This document shows, one piece after another, positions 52,040 to 60,487 of a stretch of DNA of 64,000 nt. A program made the translations under genes and the position numbers. Source of the stretch: Alphaproteobacteria bacterium (GTDB lineage Bacteria > Pseudomonadota > Alphaproteobacteria > Sphingomonadales > Sphingomonadaceae); contig JAUIIG010000007.1 of assembly GCA_030431875.1 (NCBI GenBank), positions 1 to 64,000 of the forward strand, given 5' to 3'. Numbering within the stretch: the stretch's first letter is position 1; the number at the start of each line of letters is the position of its first letter. The notes below the pieces were generated by a model. That model was not told the DNA's origin, did not search any database, and worked only from the letters and a program-made list of their open reading frames with translations.

Positions 52040-53548
52040 ATGACCCAGCCTGACACCGACATCCTTATCATCGGGGCAGGCATATCGGGCATTTCGATGG
52101 CTGCGCATATCGGGATGATCTGTCCCGATCGCAGCTACACCATCCTCGAACGCCGCGACTCCATCGGCGGGACATGGGACCTGTTCCGCTATCCCGGCAT
52201 CCGTTCGGATAGCGACATGCACACGCTGGGCTTCGAATTCGAGCCGTGGCGGCACGAGGATGCCATCGCGGACGGGCCGAACATCCTCGAATACTTGAAC
52301 CGCATCGCCGACGAGCGCGGCATCCGCGAGCACATCCGCTTCGGGCAGGAAGTGCTGAGCGCGGACTGGGATTCGATGACCGCCATGTGGACCGTCACGG
52401 CGCGCGGCAAGGACGGCAAGACCGCCACCACCACGGCGCGCTGGCTCTATTTCGCCTCCGGCTACTACGACTACGACAACCCGCATGACGCGCAGATCCC
52501 GCAGATCGACCGTTTCGGCGGGCAGGTGCTGCACCCGCAGTTCTGGCCGGACGACCTCGACTATGCGGGCAAAGACGTGGTGGTGATCGGCTCCGGCGCC
52601 ACCGCGGTTACGCTGGTGCCGGCCATGGCCGAAACCGCCAAGAGCGTTACCATGCTCCAGCGCACGCCCACCTGGATGGGTGCGGGCCCCAGGCAGGACG
52701 CCTGGAACAAGCGTTTCCTGAAGGTGCTGCCGGAGAAATGGGCCTACCGCCTGACGCGGTGGAAGAACATCATGCTGCGCAGCTACTTCTTCGGCCTCTC
52801 GCGCCGCAAGCCGGAGAAGCTGCGGCAGATGCTGACCGACATGACCCGGCAGCACCTCGGCGCCAACTACGACCCCAAGCACTTCGAACCGCCGTACAAC
52901 CCGTGGCAGCAGCGCCTGTGCCTAGTGCCCGACGGCGACCTGTTCGAGGCTATCAATGCCGGCAAGGCCAAGATTGTCACCGATCATATCGCCGGCTTCG
53001 ACGCCACCGGCGTGAAGCTGGAATCGGGCGAGCACCTGCCCGCCGACATCGTCATCACCGCCACTGGCCTGCGACTGGTACTGGCGGGCAAGGTGGAAGT
53101 GTCGAAGGACGGCGAGCCGGTCGACTGGACCGAGCGGTTCTTCTACCGCGGCCTGATGTTCTCCAACCTGCCCAACCTCAGCTTCGTCTTCGGCTATCTC
53201 AACGCCAGCTGGACGCTGCGGGCAGACACCAATTCGCGCTTCACCTGCGAGGTGCTGAAGCACATGGGCGAGACCGGCACGTTGGTGGCCGAACCCGAAC
53301 TGGCGCCGGAAGACGAACCGGAAGCGGTGGAACCTTGGGACTACACCTCCGGCTACCTCAACCGCGCCAAGAACATGATGCCCAAGGTGGCTGCCGAACG
53401 GCCTTGGACGCTGGCGCACAACTACCTTGAAGACCGCCGCGATTTCCGCCAGCGCCCGGTCGCTGACGGTGTCCTCCGTTTCAAGAACCCGCCCGCCGCA
53501 TCGCAGGCCAGCGAAGCGGGCTCACATGAGGCTGTTGCCGCCGAATGA
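52040..53548 (+). CDS. Baeyer-Villiger-type flavin monooxygenase
   Basis: A 502-residue flavoprotein. The first Rossmann motif is IIGAGISGISMAAHI; the Baeyer-Villiger fingerprint FxGxxxHxxxWP is exact (FGGQVLHPQFWP); the second Rossmann motif is VVVIGSGATAVTLV. FRYPGIRSDSDMHTLGFEFE is a common signature of the family. It uses NADPH and O2 to insert oxygen next to a carbonyl. With the cytoplasmic esterase it could convert an aryl ketone to a phenol or benzoate; this is inference. It is 12 bases downstream of folD and overlaps the next gene by ATGA. Confidence 0.93.
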   Translation: MTQPDTDILIIGAGISGISMAAHIGMICPDRSYTILERRDSIGGTWDLFRYPGIRSDSDMHTLGFEFEPWRHEDAIADGPNILEYLNRIADERGIREHIRFGQEVLSADWDSMTAMWTVTARGKDGKTATTTARWLYFASGYYDYDNPHDAQIPQIDRFGGQVLHPQFWPDDLDYAGKDVVVIGSGATAVTLVPAMAETAKSVTMLQRTPTWMGAGPRQDAWNKRFLKVLPEKWAYRLTRWKNIMLRSYFFGLSRRKPEKLRQMLTDMTRQHLGANYDPKHFEPPYNPWQQRLCLVPDGDLFEAINAGKAKIVTDHIAGFDATGVKLESGEHLPADIVITATGLRLVLAGKVEVSKDGEPVDWTERFFYRGLMFSNLPNLSFVFGYLNASWTLRADTNSRFTCEVLKHMGETGTLVAEPELAPEDEPEAVEPWDYTSGYLNRAKNMMPKVAAERPWTLAHNYLEDRRDFRQRPVADGVLRFKNPPAASQASEAGSHEAVAAE

Positions 53549-54306
53549 CTACCGACAAGGTCTGGACTGCCGGCATGCTCGTCATCGGTGACGAGATCCT
53601 GTCCGGTCGCACCAAGGACAAGAACATCGCCCAGGTCGCCAGCTGGCTTCAGGTGCAAGGCATCCGCCTGACCGAAGCGCGCGTGGTTTCCGACAACATG
53701 GACGCCATCGCCGATGCGCTGAAGGCGCTATGCGAGCGCTATGACTACGTCTTCACCACCGGCGGCATCGGCCCGACGCATGACGATATCACGGTGGACG
53801 CCGTGGCAGCGGCCTTGGGAGTGCCCGTGGTGATCCACCCCGAAGCGCGCGCGATCCTGGAAGACTATTACAAGGACAAGCCCGGCGGCCTGACCGAGGC
53901 CCGGCTGCGCATGGCACGCGTCCCCGAAGGCGCGGAGCTGATCCCCAACCGCATGTCCGCCGCTCCCGGTATCAAGCACGGCAAGATCCACGTGATGGCG
54001 GGCGTGCCCAACATCACCGCGCAGATGCTCGACGCGCTCACCGGAACGCTCGAAGGCGGCGCGCCACTGATCGCCGAGACGGTCGGCTGCTGGGTCGCCG
54101 AAAGCGAGATCGCCGACGTGCTGCGCGAAGTGGAAAAGGCCCACGCCAATTGCCAGATCGGCAGCTACCCTTTCTTTCGTGAGGGGAAGACCGGCGCCAA
54201 CTTCGTGATCCGTTCGACCAGCCGCGACGACCTCGACAGCGCGGTCGACACCCTGTGCGAGGCTCTGGGCGAACTGGGCTTCGATTTCACGCCCGGCGGG
54301 ATTTAG
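53545..54306 (+). CDS. MoaB/CinA N-terminal-like molybdopterin-binding domain protein
   Basis: A 253-residue protein of the COG1058 type. The N-terminal MoCF_biosynth domain shows AGMLVIGDEILSGRTKDKNI and VFTTGGIGPTHDDITVDAVA. It lacks the C-terminal amidohydrolase domain of CinA. Such proteins are considered nucleotide or cofactor pyrophosphatases (NMN/ADP-ribose related). Its ATG overlaps the stop of the monooxygenase. It ends just before a strong bidirectional terminator. Confidence 0.88.
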   Translation: MTTDKVWTAGMLVIGDEILSGRTKDKNIAQVASWLQVQGIRLTEARVVSDNMDAIADALKALCERYDYVFTTGGIGPTHDDITVDAVAAALGVPVVIHPEARAILEDYYKDKPGGLTEARLRMARVPEGAELIPNRMSAAPGIKHGKIHVMAGVPNITAQMLDALTGTLEGGAPLIAETVGCWVAESEIADVLREVEKAHANCQIGSYPFFREGKTGANFVIRSTSRDDLDSAVDTLCEALGELGFDFTPGGI

Positions 54307-54331
54307 GAAGCATTCCCACCCCACAAAAGCA

Positions 54332-54363
54332 AAAGGGCCGGAGGATCGCTCCCCCGGCCCTTT
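54332..54363. terminator. Bidirectional terminator
   Basis: Stem AAAGGGCCGG/CCGGCCCTTT with a 12-base loop between the convergent genes ending at 54306 and 54395 (rplA). The minus-strand side ends in TTTGCTTTTG. Confidence 0.88.
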
Positions 54364-54394
54364 GCTTGTCTGTATCCTGTAGGAAAGAGGAGAG

Positions 54395-55087
54395 TTAGGC
54401 TCCCTCAACCTCGGTCAGGTCGACCTTCAGGCCCGGGCCCATGGTCGAGGTCAGCGAGACCTTCTTGACGTACTTGCCCTTGGCACCCGACGGCTTCGAC
54501 TTCACGACAGCGTCGGTGAGAGCCTTGAAGTTGGCCTTCAGGTCTTCGTCCTTGAACGACAGCTTGCCGATGCCGGAGTGGATGATGCCCATCTTCTCGA
54601 CGCGGAATTCGACCTGGCCGCCCTTGGCGTCCTTCACGGCTTTTTCCACGTCGGGGGTGACCGTGCCCAGCTTCGGGTTCGGCATCAGGCCCTTGGGGCC
54701 CAGCACCTTACCGAGGCGGCCGACAACGCCCATCATGTCCGGCGTGGCGATCACGCGGTCATAGTCGAGGTTGCCGTTCTGCATGTCTTCCATCAGGTCT
54801 TCGGCGCCAACCTTGTCGGCACCGGCGGCCGTGGCCTTCTCGGCATTGTCGCCACGTGCGAACACGGCGACCTTCACGTCCTTGCCCGTGCCGCCCGGCA
54901 GCGAGACCATGCCACGGACCATCTGGTCTGCGTGACGCGGATCGACGCCCAGGTTCATGGCGACTTCGACGGTCTCGTCGAACTTGCCCTTGTATTCGCG
55001 CAGCGTGGCGAGGGCTTCTTCAACGGTGTACAGCTTTTCGCTGTCCAGCTCGGCCAGCTTCTTCTGCTTCTTGGTCAGGGTAGCCAT
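54395..55087 (-). CDS. rplA: 50S ribosomal protein L1
   Basis: A 230-residue L1 protein of normal length. Signatures are [38 protein letters not shown] and [21 protein letters not shown]1 binds 23S rRNA in the mobile stalk and, in many bacteria, its own mRNA. It lies 3 bases after rplK. The rplJL genes that often follow are not present; a terminator stands there instead. Confidence 0.98.
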   Translation of the reverse strand: MATLTKKQKKLAELDSEKLYTVEEALATLREYKGKFDETVEVAMNLGVDPRHADQMVRGMVSLPGGTGKDVKVAVFARGDNAEKATAAGADKVGAEDLMEDMQNGNLDYDRVIATPDMMGVVGRLGKVLGPKGLMPNPKLGTVTPDVEKAVKDAKGGQVEFRVEKMGIIHSGIGKLSFKDEDLKANFKALTDAVVKSKPSGAKGKYVKKVSLTSTMGPGLKVDLTEVEGA

Positions 55088-55090
55088 CTA

Positions 55091-55522
55091 TCAGCCCTCC
55101 ACCACTTCGATGCCCATCGAACGGGCGGAACCGGCAATGATCTTCACGGCCTGGTCGATATCGTTGGCGTTCAGATCCTTCATCTTGGTTTCGGCGATCT
55201 CGGCCAGCTGGCTGGTCTTGATCGAACCGATGATGTTCTTGCCCGGCTCCTTCGAGCCCGACTTGATCTTCATCGCCTTCTTGATGAGGAAGCTCGCCGG
55301 CGGCGACTTCGTTTCGAAGGTGAAGGAACGGTCGGCATAGACGGTGATCTTCGTCGGGATCGGCGCGCCCTTCTCAAGGCTGTCGGTCGCGGCGTTGAAG
55401 GCCTTGCAGAATTCCATGATGTTCACGCCGCGCTGACCCAGGGCCGGGCCAATGGGGGGCGACGGGTTGGCGGTGCCGGCGGGCACCTGAAGGTTGATGT
55501 AACCTTCGATCTTCTTGGCCAT
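55091..55522 (-). CDS. rplK: 50S ribosomal protein L11
   Basis: A 143-residue L11 with the typical N-terminal [20 protein letters not shown] and the C-terminal [12 protein letters not shown]. It forms the GTPase-associated centre and is needed for RelA activation. ATG follows AAAGGAGG. A 265-base leader separates it from the divergent CPBP gene and should hold its promoter, because nusG is not adjacent here. Confidence 0.98.
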   Translation of the reverse strand: MAKKIEGYINLQVPAGTANPSPPIGPALGQRGVNIMEFCKAFNAATDSLEKGAPIPTKITVYADRSFTFETKSPPASFLIKKAMKIKSGSKEPGKNIIGSIKTSQLAEIAETKMKDLNANDIDQAVKIIAGSARSMGIEVVEG

Positions 55523-55787
55523 GATGGCCTCCTTTCACACTGTCGCCACGGCTCTTTCGAACTGTGGCTCCTGTTAAGCGGTCCAGCGGCTTGCCGGGGC
55601 AAACCTCCCGCACGGATTTTCCTGTCTGGCACGGGGCCAAGGACAGGAAGAGCGCGCACATAGCGGCTGGCACGCGAAAAGCAAGCCTGATCGCCCCTAC
55701 CAAAGCCGTGCCGTTAGGACCTTCGCAGGCCTTGTCTGTCACAGACCGACAACCTAGGCCCGCAGACGGGACCCTTGGAGAACGAAG

Positions 55788-56585
55788 ATGGACAACCCGG
55801 CAGACACCTTCGCGGACGTCCCCGCACCCGAAACGCTGGCAACCAAGCGGACCATCTCGTGGTGGCGCTTCCTGCTGCAGCTGGTCACCGTGTTGGCGGT
55901 ATACCTGGTCGGCAGCACCCTGCCGGTCCTGCCGAGCGTCATCTCCCAGGTGCTGCAGGGCACAGAGGCAGTGGAGATCGGTTCCGGCCTCGCTGCGGCG
56001 ACCGCCATCGTCGGCATGGCACTGGCGCTCGGCGTGTGCTGGCTGTGGCTGCGCAGCGAAGGTCGCGTGGGCGAAGTGTTCAACCTCTCCGCGCCGACGA
56101 GCTGGCGCAGCGTGCTGGGCATGGCCTTGCTAGCGACCGGCGGGACCATTGCCATCTTCGCCCTGGGTGGAGCGCTGGTCCAGGCCATGGGGCTGCCACA
56201 ACCCGATCCCAGCTTCGTGCTCGACATGGTGACCGAAAGCCCCGCCATGTTCGCCCTGTGGGTGATCGGCGTCGCCTGGTTCGCGGCGGGCCTCGGCGAG
56301 GAACTGCTGTGGCGCGGCTTCCTGATGGACCGGCTGGAACGGCTCGGCGGCCTGCGCGGCAAGGTCTGGCTGGTGCTGGTGGTGCAGGCCGTGCTGTTCG
56401 GCATGCCGCACCTCTACCAGGGCTGGGGCGGCGTCATCGTTACCGCCATGGTCGGCCTGCTGCTGGGCTGGGTGCGGATCATGCAGCGCGGCAACCTGTG
56501 GGCCGTGGTGATCGCCCATGCAGCGGTCGACACGATCATGATGAGCCTCGCCTATGCCGACAAGCTGGGCTGGCTTGGCGCCTGA
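55788..56585 (+). CDS. CPBP-family intramembrane metalloprotease
   Basis: A 265-residue membrane protein with eight predicted helices. The CPBP (Abi/Rce1-like) motifs are complete: GLGEELLWRGFLMDRL (EExxxR), FGMPHLYQGWGG (His), and VIAHAAVDTIMM (HxxxD). ATG 55788 follows GGAGAACGA. It is divergent from rplK and precedes pspA by 65 bases on the same strand. Substrate unknown; bacterial members cleave lipoproteins or bacteriocin-related peptides. Confidence 0.92.
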   Translation: MDNPADTFADVPAPETLATKRTISWWRFLLQLVTVLAVYLVGSTLPVLPSVISQVLQGTEAVEIGSGLAAATAIVGMALALGVCWLWLRSEGRVGEVFNLSAPTSWRSVLGMALLATGGTIAIFALGGALVQAMGLPQPDPSFVLDMVTESPAMFALWVIGVAWFAAGLGEELLWRGFLMDRLERLGGLRGKVWLVLVVQAVLFGMPHLYQGWGGVIVTAMVGLLLGWVRIMQRGNLWAVVIAHAAVDTIMMSLAYADKLGWLGA

Positions 56586-56650
56586 ACACGCTTGTATTTT
56601 CGCCAGAACTTTAGGACAAGCCGGGTCACAACCGGAAAGGGACATCCGTA

Positions 56651-57298
56651 ATGCTGGGTCAATTCAAACGCCTTGGAGAGCTCGTCTCCAGCAATGTCGA
56701 AGCGCTGATCGACAAGGCGACAGACCCGCGCAAGATGCTCCTGCTGCTGCGCACCGAGATCGAGGATTCGATCCTCAAGCTGACCGAAGCACGGGCCAAG
56801 GCATACAGCCGGGCCAGCAAGGCAAAGAGGATTTCGGAGCAGAAGGCCGCTGCGGCTGACGAGTGGACTGCCAAGGCCCGGCTGGCGATGGACAAGGGTC
56901 GCGAGGACCTGGGCCGTGCGGCGCTGCTGGCGCGCGAAGGTGACCGTGCCGCCGCCAAGGAGCTGGCCGCCGAAGCCGAAGCCGCAAGGGCCGAAGTGGC
57001 CGAGATCGACAAGGCTATCGAAGAGCTCGAGGCCAAGCGCGCCGAGACGCTGGAACAGCTCGAAGCCATGCCCGCGCCTGCCAAGGCAGCGGCCCCGTCA
57101 TCCACAAGCAGCGCGGCAGACCGCCAGCGCAGCCGCATCGACGAAATGGAAAGGCGCACCTCCTTCGTGTCCGACAAGGAAGTGCCAATCGACCCTGCGC
57201 AGGTCGACGAGGAACTCGCCGGACTGGCGCGCGACAGCGCGATCGAAGCCGAGCTCGCCGCCATGCGCCCGGCCAAGGGCAAGCGGGCGAAGAAGTAG
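56651..57298 (+). CDS. pspA: Phage-shock protein A (PspA/IM30 family)
   Basis: A 215-residue helical protein starting GQFKRLGELVSSNVEALIDK with the amphipathic membrane-binding helix and the DPRKMLLLLRTEIEDSILKL segment. Long coiled-coil regions rich in Ala, Lys and Glu follow. It stabilises the inner membrane under stress. ATG 56651 follows AAAGGGA. No pspB, pspC or pspF is nearby. Sits between nusG and rplK on the opposite strand. Confidence 0.9.
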   Translation: MLGQFKRLGELVSSNVEALIDKATDPRKMLLLLRTEIEDSILKLTEARAKAYSRASKAKRISEQKAAAADEWTAKARLAMDKGREDLGRAALLAREGDRAAAKELAAEAEAARAEVAEIDKAIEELEAKRAETLEQLEAMPAPAKAAAPSSTSSAADRQRSRIDEMERRTSFVSDKEVPIDPAQVDEELAGLARDSAIEAELAAMRPAKGKRAKK

Positions 57299-57347
57299 GG
57301 CGGTTGCAGCGGGAAGCCGTCAGCCCATTAGGCATTGCGGCTCATTG

Positions 57348-57372
57348 GATCCCCGCCTGCGCGGGGATGACG
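57348..57372. repeat. Short palindromic intergenic repeat
   Basis: A 25-base element with hairpin CCCCGCCTGCGCGGGG, followed by a second hairpin (CGGGCATTGCCCG, 57377-57389). Elements of this type are widespread between genes in alphaproteobacteria. It lies between the convergent ends of pspA and nusG. Confidence 0.55.
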
Positions 57373-57397
57373 GCGGCGGGCATTGCCCGCCAGTCCG

Positions 57398-57937
57398 TCA
57401 CTTGACCAGTTCGACCTGCTCGAAGTCCAGTTCCACCGGGGTCGCACGACCAAAGATGGACACGCTGACCTTGACCTTGGCCTTGTCGAAGTCGAGCTCT
57501 TCCACCACGCCGTTGAAGCTGGCGAAGGGGCCTTCCAGCACCTTGACCTGGTCGCCGATCTCGTAATCGACGTGCACGTCCTTCTTGGGGGCAGCCTTGG
57601 CTTCTTCCACCCCGCCGAAATAGCGCGCGGCTTCCTTTTCGGAGATCGCCTGCGGCTTGTTGTTGGTGCCGAGGAAGCCGGTCACCTTCGGCGTGTTCTT
57701 GACCAGGTGGTAGATGTCGTCGGTCATGTTCAGCTTGGCCAGCACGTAGCCGGGCATGAACTTGCGTTCGACCTGCACCTTCTTGCCGCGCTTGATCTCG
57801 GTGACGGTCTCGGTCGGAACCTCGACCTCTTCGACACCTTCGGACAGGCCAAGGCGCTCGGCCTCGGACAGGATCGCGTCGCGCACCTTGTTCTCGAAAC
57901 CGGAGTAGGCGTGGATGATATACCAGCGGGCAGCCAT
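57398..57937 (-). CDS. nusG: Transcription antitermination protein NusG
   Basis: A 179-residue NusG. The NGN domain begins RWYIIHAYSGFENKVRDAIL and has KFMPGYVLAKLNMTDDIYHL; the KOW domain is GDQVKVLEGPFASFNGVVEE. It binds RNA polymerase and Rho or ribosomal S10. ATG follows AGAGAG. It follows secE by 45 bases, the usual order, but rplK is not next: pspA and a CPBP gene lie between. Confidence 0.98.
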   Translation of the reverse strand: MAARWYIIHAYSGFENKVRDAILSEAERLGLSEGVEEVEVPTETVTEIKRGKKVQVERKFMPGYVLAKLNMTDDIYHLVKNTPKVTGFLGTNNKPQAISEKEAARYFGGVEEAKAAPKKDVHVDYEIGDQVKVLEGPFASFNGVVEELDFDKAKVKVSVSIFGRATPVELDFEQVELVK

Positions 57938-57982
57938 GGAACTCTCTTTTCTAACCTGAACCTAGTTTGGAAGCGGGCGCTA

Positions 57983-58216
57983 TCAGAGCAGGCCCAGCAG
58001 CTGGCGGACGACCCAGCCGAACAGCGAATCGACGCCGAGGAAGAACAGCGACAGGATCACCACCATGATGAAGACGAAGATGGCGGTACGCACCGTCTCT
58101 TCGCGGCTGGGCCAGACGACCTTGGAGGTTTCCGAGCGCACCTGGCGCACGAATTCGCCGGGCGAAGTCCGCGTCTTGGCGGGGGCTTTGGCGTCCTTGG
58201 GAGTGTCTTCGGCCAT
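57983..58216 (-). CDS. secE: Preprotein translocase subunit SecE
   Basis: A 77-residue single-helix SecE. The amphipathic helix FVRQVRSETSKVVWPSREET precedes the membrane helix AIFVFIMVVILSLFFLGVDS. I use ATG 58216 (MAEDTPKD); an upstream in-frame ATG at 58240 is possible. No tRNA-Trp gene is present upstream, although it often precedes secE. Confidence 0.95.
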   Translation of the reverse strand: MAEDTPKDAKAPAKTRTSPGEFVRQVRSETSKVVWPSREETVRTAIFVFIMVVILSLFFLGVDSLFGWVVRQLLGLL

Positions 58217-58478
58217 GTCGGGTCCGTACCTGTGCTGCAAAATAACTCGTGGCTTCCGGGTAGGGCTCCGCGCCGCCCCGGGCTAGGTCCGGGAGGGGCT
58301 TGTCGAAGTTCCATGTAGCGGAAGGTGGAGCGTATTTAGGTGTGTGCTGCCAGCTTGGCAAGACTTGTGAGCCACATGCAATTCGGTTGCAAATGCAACA
58401 AGGGGGCTAGGCAGCGGGCCGCGCCGTCGATAGCCTGCGCGCTTTCCCATCGGGATCGCATGAGGGGTCAGGATTACA

Positions 58479-60002
58479 ATGGCAGCAGAAACCGAAATGA
58501 CACTGGACGAACGGCTGATCGGACCGGTCACCAATGTCGCCGACTTCATGTGGGGCGGCACCTGGAACGATGTCCAGGTCATCCCGCTACCACCACTGGC
58601 TTTCCTGCTGCTGGGCGCCGGACTGTGGTTCATGATCGGCCTGCGCGGCTATCCCATCACCAATTTCGGTGCGGCGCTGAAGGGCCTGTTCTCCGGCCGC
58701 AAGGGCAAGGGCAAGGGCGAAATCAGCCCCTTCGCTGCGCTCTCGACCGCGCTGTCCGGACAGGTCGGCACGGGTAACCTGGCCGGTGTCGCCACGGCCA
58801 TCGCGCTGGGCGGACCGGGTGCGATCTTCTGGATGTGGGTGACCGCGCTGTTCGGCATGGCGCTGGCCTTTGCCGAGGGCGCGCTGGCGATTCGTTACCG
58901 CGAAACCACGTCGGACGGCGTCTATCGCGGCGGCCCGATGAGCTACATCATGATGGGCCTCGGCCCGAAATGGACCTGGCTTGCAGTATTCTTCTGTATC
59001 GCCACGCTGGTCTGCGCCCTGTTCACCGGTAACGGCGTACAGGCCAATGCCGTTGCTGACAGCATGAACGAGCTGTTCGGCATGGAAGAATGGATGGCCG
59101 GGCTGATCATCGCCGTCGGCGTATTCGTGGTGATTATCGGCGGCATCAAGTCGATCGGTAACGTGGCGGAAAAGATCGTCCCGTTCATGGCGGCGGCCTA
59201 TATTGTCATGGCAATCATCGCCATCGCGCTCAACATCCAGGATATCCCGGAAACCTTCCGCCAGATCTTCCACGGCGCCTTCAACGTGCAGTCGGCCAGC
59301 GGCGGCTTTGTCGGCGCGGCGGTCATCCTGGCGATCCGTGCAGGTGTGGCACGCGGCCTGTTCTCGAACGAGGCTGGCCAGGGCTCCACCCCGATTGCGC
59401 ACGCCGTGGCACAGACCGACGATCCGCAGTTCCAGGGCCGCATGGCCATGCTGGGCACCTTCATCGACACCATCGTGATCTGCACCATGACCGCGCTGGT
59501 GATCCTGACGGTGGAAGGCAACTTCACCCACAACGGCGAGCCGGTGCTGCACGCCTGGCAGGCGGACCTGGACGGCTTTGCCGTCACCAGCGGCGCCTTC
59601 GCGGCAGCCTTCCCCGTCGAGATCGCTTCGATCCCGTTGGGCACGCTGATCGCCTCGATCGCGCTGTTGCTGTTCGTGTTCACCACGCTGCTGACCTGGA
59701 GCTATTACGGCGAGCGGGCGATTACCTTCATGTACGACCGCATCCCCGGCTCGACCCGTGGGGGCGAGAAGAAGCTGCACATGGCCTGGCGCGTGCTGTG
59801 GTGTGCAACGATCTTCTTCTTCGCCAGCCGCGAGAGCGATCTCGTCTGGCGGATGGGTGACATTGCCAACGGCCTGATGGTGGTCCCCAACCTGGTCGCG
59901 CTGCTGCTGCTCAGCGGTGTCGTCTTCGCCCTGTCGCGCGGCGACAAGACTGCCGGCAAGACGCACACGGCCGTAACGCCGGAAGAACCCGAAGAGTACT
60001 GA
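58479..60002 (+). CDS. Alanine/glycine:cation symporter (AGCS family)
   Basis: A 507-residue transporter with about 11 helices. Family motifs are STALSGQVGTGNLAGVATAI and NEAGQGSTPIAHAVAQTDDP, and GNGVQANAVADSMNELFG is typical. It imports Ala or Gly with Na+ or H+. ATG 58479 follows GAGGGG and AGGA. Monocistronic, followed by a structured repeat and a strong terminator. Confidence 0.95.
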   Translation: MAAETEMTLDERLIGPVTNVADFMWGGTWNDVQVIPLPPLAFLLLGAGLWFMIGLRGYPITNFGAALKGLFSGRKGKGKGEISPFAALSTALSGQVGTGNLAGVATAIALGGPGAIFWMWVTALFGMALAFAEGALAIRYRETTSDGVYRGGPMSYIMMGLGPKWTWLAVFFCIATLVCALFTGNGVQANAVADSMNELFGMEEWMAGLIIAVGVFVVIIGGIKSIGNVAEKIVPFMAAAYIVMAIIAIALNIQDIPETFRQIFHGAFNVQSASGGFVGAAVILAIRAGVARGLFSNEAGQGSTPIAHAVAQTDDPQFQGRMAMLGTFIDTIVICTMTALVILTVEGNFTHNGEPVLHAWQADLDGFAVTSGAFAAAFPVEIASIPLGTLIASIALLLFVFTTLLTWSYYGERAITFMYDRIPGSTRGGEKKLHMAWRVLWCATIFFFASRESDLVWRMGDIANGLMVVPNLVALLLLSGVVFALSRGDKTAGKTHTAVTPEEPEEY

Positions 60003-60011
60003 GGGTCGGAA

Positions 60012-60137
60012 CGGTCGCGCAAGCGACCGCAAGGCCAAGCGGCCGCCCCGCAGCGGGCGCAGCTATGCTGCGCGGCTAGCGAGGGAGTCGCAGACGGGGC
60101 GACGCCCCACCATCCGGCGGAGGCCGGATCGAAAAAC
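60012..60137. repeat. Dispersed structured intergenic element, copy 2
   Basis: Same order of hairpins as the copy at 42813: GGTCGCGCAAGCGACC, then CCCCGCAGCGGG, CTAGCGAGGGA, an extra hairpin CGGGGCGACGCCCC-like, and ATCCGGCGGAGGCCGGAT followed by CGAAAAAC. The outer stem changes are compensated relative to copy 1 (GATCCGAC to ATCCGGC). Confidence 0.75.
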
Positions 60138-60149
60138 AGGCAGCCCAGC

Positions 60150-60188
60150 AAAAAGGGCCGGAGAGCGTGGTGCTCTCCGGCCCTTTTT
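60150..60188. terminator. Strong bidirectional terminator
   Basis: A perfect 17-base stem (AAAAAGGGCCGGAGAGC with its complement) and a 5-base loop. Serves the AGCS gene on the plus strand and the small-protein gene at 60206 on the minus strand. Confidence 0.92.
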
Positions 60189-60205
60189 CGTGGCTGCCGC
60201 CTAAG

Positions 60206-60352
60206 TTAGCGCCGTCCGAACAGCCGTTCGAAGAACCCCGGTTCTTCCATCGGCTGGATCTTGCCGTGCGTCAGCGAGCGGAAGCTCTCGTCGGAATGAA
60301 AACGCGGGCTGCTCCAGCTATCAGCCCGGCCGCTGCGAAAGATTCTGGCCAT
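60206..60352 (-). CDS. 48-residue small protein, unknown
   Basis: An ORF with ATG at 60352 and TAA at 60206-60208, preceded by AAGGAG at ideal spacing and followed by a strong terminator. The product begins MARIFRSGRADSWSSPRFHS and ends FFERLFGRR; it is basic, with many Arg and Ser and no membrane segment. The good ribosome site and terminator support a real gene, though I know no family. It lies 135 bases downstream of rtcA on the same strand and may be the last gene of the RNA-repair operon or independent. Confidence 0.6.
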   Translation of the reverse strand: MARIFRSGRADSWSSPRFHSDESFRSLTHGKIQPMEEPGFFERLFGRR

Positions 60353-60487
60353 GTCCAACTCCTTGCAACATCCCAATCCGGGGCATCCGCTTATGTCTCG
60401 GATTGCCCCACGCTGACCTTGTGAACGCGTTTTGTGAGTCGCGAAAAGTAAGGGACATTGCGAATCTGTGGAAAGCGGCAGCCCGCC

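Noticed and set aside
58217-58478. tRNA-Trp upstream of secE
   Set aside because: The gene is often there, but no cloverleaf or CCA anticodon arm can be found in this gap.
60353-60487. RtcR sigma-54 activator or sigma-54 promoter for rtcBA
   Set aside because: No rtcR gene lies in the window and no -24/-12 GG/GC element is seen before rtcB; it may lie beyond the right edge, upstream of rsr.
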